From positions 3,286,001-3,350,000 of the forward strand of contig CAWJOU010000005.1 in assembly GCA_963844575.1 (NCBI GenBank): 64,000 nucleotides of DNA. The letters run 5' to 3'. A program made the translations under genes and the position numbers. Source of the stretch: DASZUK01 sp963844575 (GTDB lineage Bacteria > Actinomycetota > Acidimicrobiia > Acidimicrobiales > RAAP-2). Shown here piece after piece: positions 61,628 through 64,000 of this stretch. The first letter of the stretch is position 1. Each line of letters opens with the position of its first letter. Below the pieces are notes generated by a model. The model had not been told where the DNA came from. It saw only the letters and a program-made list of their open reading frames with translations, and made no database searches.

Positions 61628-63056
61628 ATGAGCGATCTGGCCGAGCAGCTGCGGGAGGTCGTCGGCGCCGGTTTCGTGCTGACCGGGGACGACATCCTCG
61701 CTGACTACACCCACGACGAAGCACTCGGTGAGCGCCCGGTCGTCCCGCTGGCGGTCGTCCGCCCGGCGTCGACCGACGAAGTGGCGCAGCTGCTGGCCCT
61801 GGCCGATACCGCCCAGGTGCCGGTGGTCGCCCGGGGCAGCGGTACCGGCCTGTCCGGCGGCGCCCGGCCGGTCGCCGACGGGATCGTCGTCGCCCTCGAC
61901 CGGATGGACCGGATCGTCGAGATCGACGTCGACAACCACGTCGCGGTCGTCGAGCCCGGGGTGACGCTCGAACAGCTCGACGTCGCGCTGGCGCCGCTCG
62001 GGCTCGTCTACCCGGTCTTCCCCGGCGAGGCCAGCGCCTCGCTCGGCGGCAACGTCGCCACGAACGCCGGCGGGATGCGGGCCATCCGGTACGGCGTGAC
62101 CCGCCACCGCGTCCTCGGGCTCGAAGCCGTCCTCGCCGGCGGCCAGGTGCTCCGCACCGGCGGCAAGTTCGTGAAGTCGGCCACCGGTTACGACCTGACG
62201 CAGCTGTTGGTCGGGTCCGAGGGCACGCTGGCCGTGGTCACGGAGGTCACCGTCAAGCTCGAGCCCCGGCTCCAGCACACGGCCACCCTGCTCGCCCCGT
62301 TCGCCACGCTCGACGAGATCGCCCGGTCGGTGCCGCAGGTCGTCGCCAGCGGCGTCGCGCCGCTCGTCCTCGAGTACCTCGACCTACTGGCCATGGCCGG
62401 CATCACCGCGGCCGCCGAGCTCGACCTCGGCGTACCCGAGGCGACGAAGGCGGCCGCGCTCGCCTACCTCGTCGTCGTCCTCGAGAGCACGCACGACGAC
62501 CGGCTCGACGCCGACACCGAGACCGTCGCCGCCCTGCTCGGCCGGCTCGGCGCGCTCGACGTCTACGTGCTGCCGCCGGCGGCCGGCGCCCAGCTGATCG
62601 CCGCCCGGGAGAAGGCCTTCTTCGTCACCAAGGCCGCCGGCGCCGACGACATCGTCGACACCGTCGTGCCCCGGTCGGCCATCCCCGACTTCCTCGCCAC
62701 GGTCGCTCGGCTGGCCGCCGACGACGACGTCGCTGGTGTCCGGCTGCGGGCACGTCGGCGACGGCAACGTCCACCTGTCCGTCTTCCAGCCCGACCCCGA
62801 CCGCCGATCGGCCCTCGTGCGGGCCATCCTCGCCGCCGCCGTCGCGGCCGGCGGCGCGATCTCCGGCGAGCACGGCATCGGCACCGAGAAGCAGCCGTAC
62901 TTCCTCGAGCTCGAGGACCCGCTCCGACTGACGCTGATGCGACGGATCAAGGCCGCGTTCGACCCGCACGGCATCCTCGGGCCCGACCGGCTCCTCGGCC
63001 CCGTCGGCGGACCGGACGTGGTCGGCGGTACGGGCAGCACAGGCGGCGACCGATGA
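61628..63056 (+). pseudogene. glcD: FAD-linked oxidase (GlcD / D-lactate dehydrogenase type), frameshifted
   Basis: A PP-loop FAD oxidase. PVVARGSGTGLSGGARPV (FAD pyrophosphate loop), ALDRMDRIVEIDVDNHVAVVEPGV, SLGGNVATNAGGMRAIRYGVTRHRVLGLEAVL and KSATGYDLTQLLVGSEGTL in the first frame. SGCGHVGDGNVHLSVFQPD and GAISGEHGIGTEKQPYF are in the second frame from about 62736. One extra base in the GACGACGACG run near 62719-62730 explains the break (span 1429, one over a multiple of three). Intact members oxidise glycolate or D-lactate. Probably co-transcribed with the helicase (15-base gap) and overlapping the next gene by ATGA. Sequencing error is possible. Confidence 0.82.
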
Positions 63057-64000
63057 ACGGTGCGGACGCCGTCCTCGGCACGCTCGTCGGCGCGGGCGTC
63101 GACGTCTGCTTCGCCAACCCCGGCACCTCCGAGATGCACTTCGTCGCCGCGCTCGACCGGGTGCCGGCCATGCGCGGCGTCCTCGCCCTGTTCGAGGGCG
63201 TCGCCACCGGCGCGGCCGACGGGTACGCCCGAATCGCCGGCCGGCCGGCCGCCACCCTCCTCCACCTCGGGCCGGGCCTCGGCAACGGGCTGGCCAACCT
63301 GCACAACGCCCGCCGGGCCCACAGCCCGGTCGTCAACATCGTCGGCGACCACGCGACGTACCACAAGCGGTACGACGCGCCGCTCGAGTCGGACATCGAC
63401 GCCCTCGCCGGGACGGTCTCGGCGTGGGTCCGGACCGCCGCGCTCGGTACCGCGGCCGACGACGCGGCCGACGCGGTCGCCGCGTCACTCGGACCACCCG
63501 GTGGCGTCGCCACGCTCGTCCTCCCGGCCGACGTCTCGTGGTCGGACGCGCCCGGACCGGTCGCCGCCCGCCCACGGCGGGCCCGGTCGGCCGCCGCGCC
63601 GGACGCGGTCGAGGCCGCGGCCCGGGCCCTGCGGTCCGGTGAGCCGACCGCCCTCCTCCTCGGCGGTGGCGCGCTACGAGCCCGCGGCCTGCGAGCCGCG
63701 GCCCGGGCGGCCGAGGCCACCGGCGCCCGCCTGCTCGGCGAGACGTTCCCGGCCAACCTCGAACGGGGCGCCGGGTTGCCGGTGGTCGAACGGCTCGCCT
63801 ACCTGGCCGAGTTCGCCGTCGCCCAGCTGGCCGGGCTGCGGCACCTCGTCGTCGCCGACGCCCGGTCGCCGGTGTCGTTCTTCGCCTATCCCGACCGGCC
63901 GAGCGACCTCGTCCCGGACGGCTGCGACGTGCACGTCCTGGCCGGCGTCGGCGACGACGTCCCGGCCGCCCTCGAGGCGCTCGCCGACGCGGTCGCGGCC
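63053..64000 (+). CDS. Thiamine-diphosphate enzyme (acetolactate synthase / benzoylformate decarboxylase-like), partial
   Basis: 316 codons to the window edge, no stop. N-terminal Pyr domain: FANPGTSEMHFVAALDR, the ThDP-activating Glu in LALFEGVATGAADGYARIAG, LHLGPGLGNGLANLHNARR and VVNIVGDHATYHKRYDAPL. The middle domain follows (ALRSGEPTALLLGGGALRARGL). The PP domain is outside the window. This form, often annotated as acetolactate synthase large subunit, may be a decarboxylase or carboligase instead. Its 4-base overlap with the FAD-linked oxidase suggests a two-step 2-hydroxyacid to 2-oxoacid to aldehyde route (inference). Confidence 0.85.
   Translation, partial: MNGADAVLGTLVGAGVDVCFANPGTSEMHFVAALDRVPAMRGVLALFEGVATGAADGYARIAGRPAATLLHLGPGLGNGLANLHNARRAHSPVVNIVGDHATYHKRYDAPLESDIDALAGTVSAWVRTAALGTAADDAADAVAASLGPPGGVATLVLPADVSWSDAPGPVAARPRRARSAAAPDAVEAAARALRSGEPTALLLGGGALRARGLRAAARAAEATGARLLGETFPANLERGAGLPVVERLAYLAEFAVAQLAGLRHLVVADARSPVSFFAYPDRPSDLVPDGCDVHVLAGVGDDVPAALEALADAVAA

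Overview
The window is high-GC throughout, with many GTG starts and ATGA/GTGA gene overlaps. The gene content is actinobacterial: DosR/DosS-like regulators, paired universal stress proteins, LysM-BTAD proteins and OafA-type acyltransferases. A lineage near Acidimicrobiia is plausible, but that is an inference from gene content and no marker gene settles it. There is no rRNA and no CRISPR array; one tRNA gene (Val, anticodon TAC) is present.

Layout. 1-3.1 kb: metal resistance, with a divergent arsR / arsI(cadI)-like pair, a padR-chrA chromate-efflux operon with a dyad operator, and a small membrane protein. 3.3-6.4 kb (minus strand): a surface-fibre-like locus of a small SipW-type secreted protein, a SipW-like signal peptidase fused to a DUF5305-like domain, and a secreted threonine-rich protein. 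6.7-32.9 kb: a dense DosR-type (hypoxia/dormancy) regulon. It contains the response regulator, a single-GAF histidine kinase, three tandem-domain universal stress proteins, two PNPOx-fold proteins, an APC permease, phosphoketolase-acetate kinase-GH65 phosphorylase, a zinc alcohol dehydrogenase with a STAS protein, a GNAT acetyltransferase and a ferritin-like protein. Ten copies of a GGGACTT..GGCCCT-like palindrome lie upstream of these genes. An ABC exporter, an NAD(P)-binding/DUF2867 protein, a histone-deacetylase-fold enzyme and an IS3 element are embedded in this stretch.

32.9-42.7 kb: a decayed genomic island between the tRNA-Val 3' end and a degenerate direct repeat of that end. It carries a HigB/HigA-like toxin-antitoxin pair and a three-gene minus-strand cluster (HEPN-like, DUF4209-like, SIR2-like) that looks like an anti-phage defence operon. 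All three genes are broken: one by a frameshift, one by an IS630-type element and one by an IS1634-type element. Removing each IS with one target-site copy restores an open frame of exactly 586 and 576 codons respectively. 42.7-64 kb: housekeeping-like genes, including an inositol-phosphatase-family enzyme, a lipoprotein, an acyltransferase, a CHAP protein, aldehyde dehydrogenase, an APH-like phosphotransferase, a large LysM-BTAD membrane protein, ddl, a murF-like gene, an alpha/beta hydrolase with a seven-copy 15-bp minisatellite, a UvrD-type helicase, an FAD-linked oxidase and a truncated ThDP enzyme.

Working model (inference). Under low oxygen or redox stress the GAF kinase activates the DosR-like regulator. 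It then switches on stress proteins and a sugar-phosphorylase / phosphoketolase / acetate-kinase route that makes ATP without respiration, with an alcohol dehydrogenase as redox outlet.
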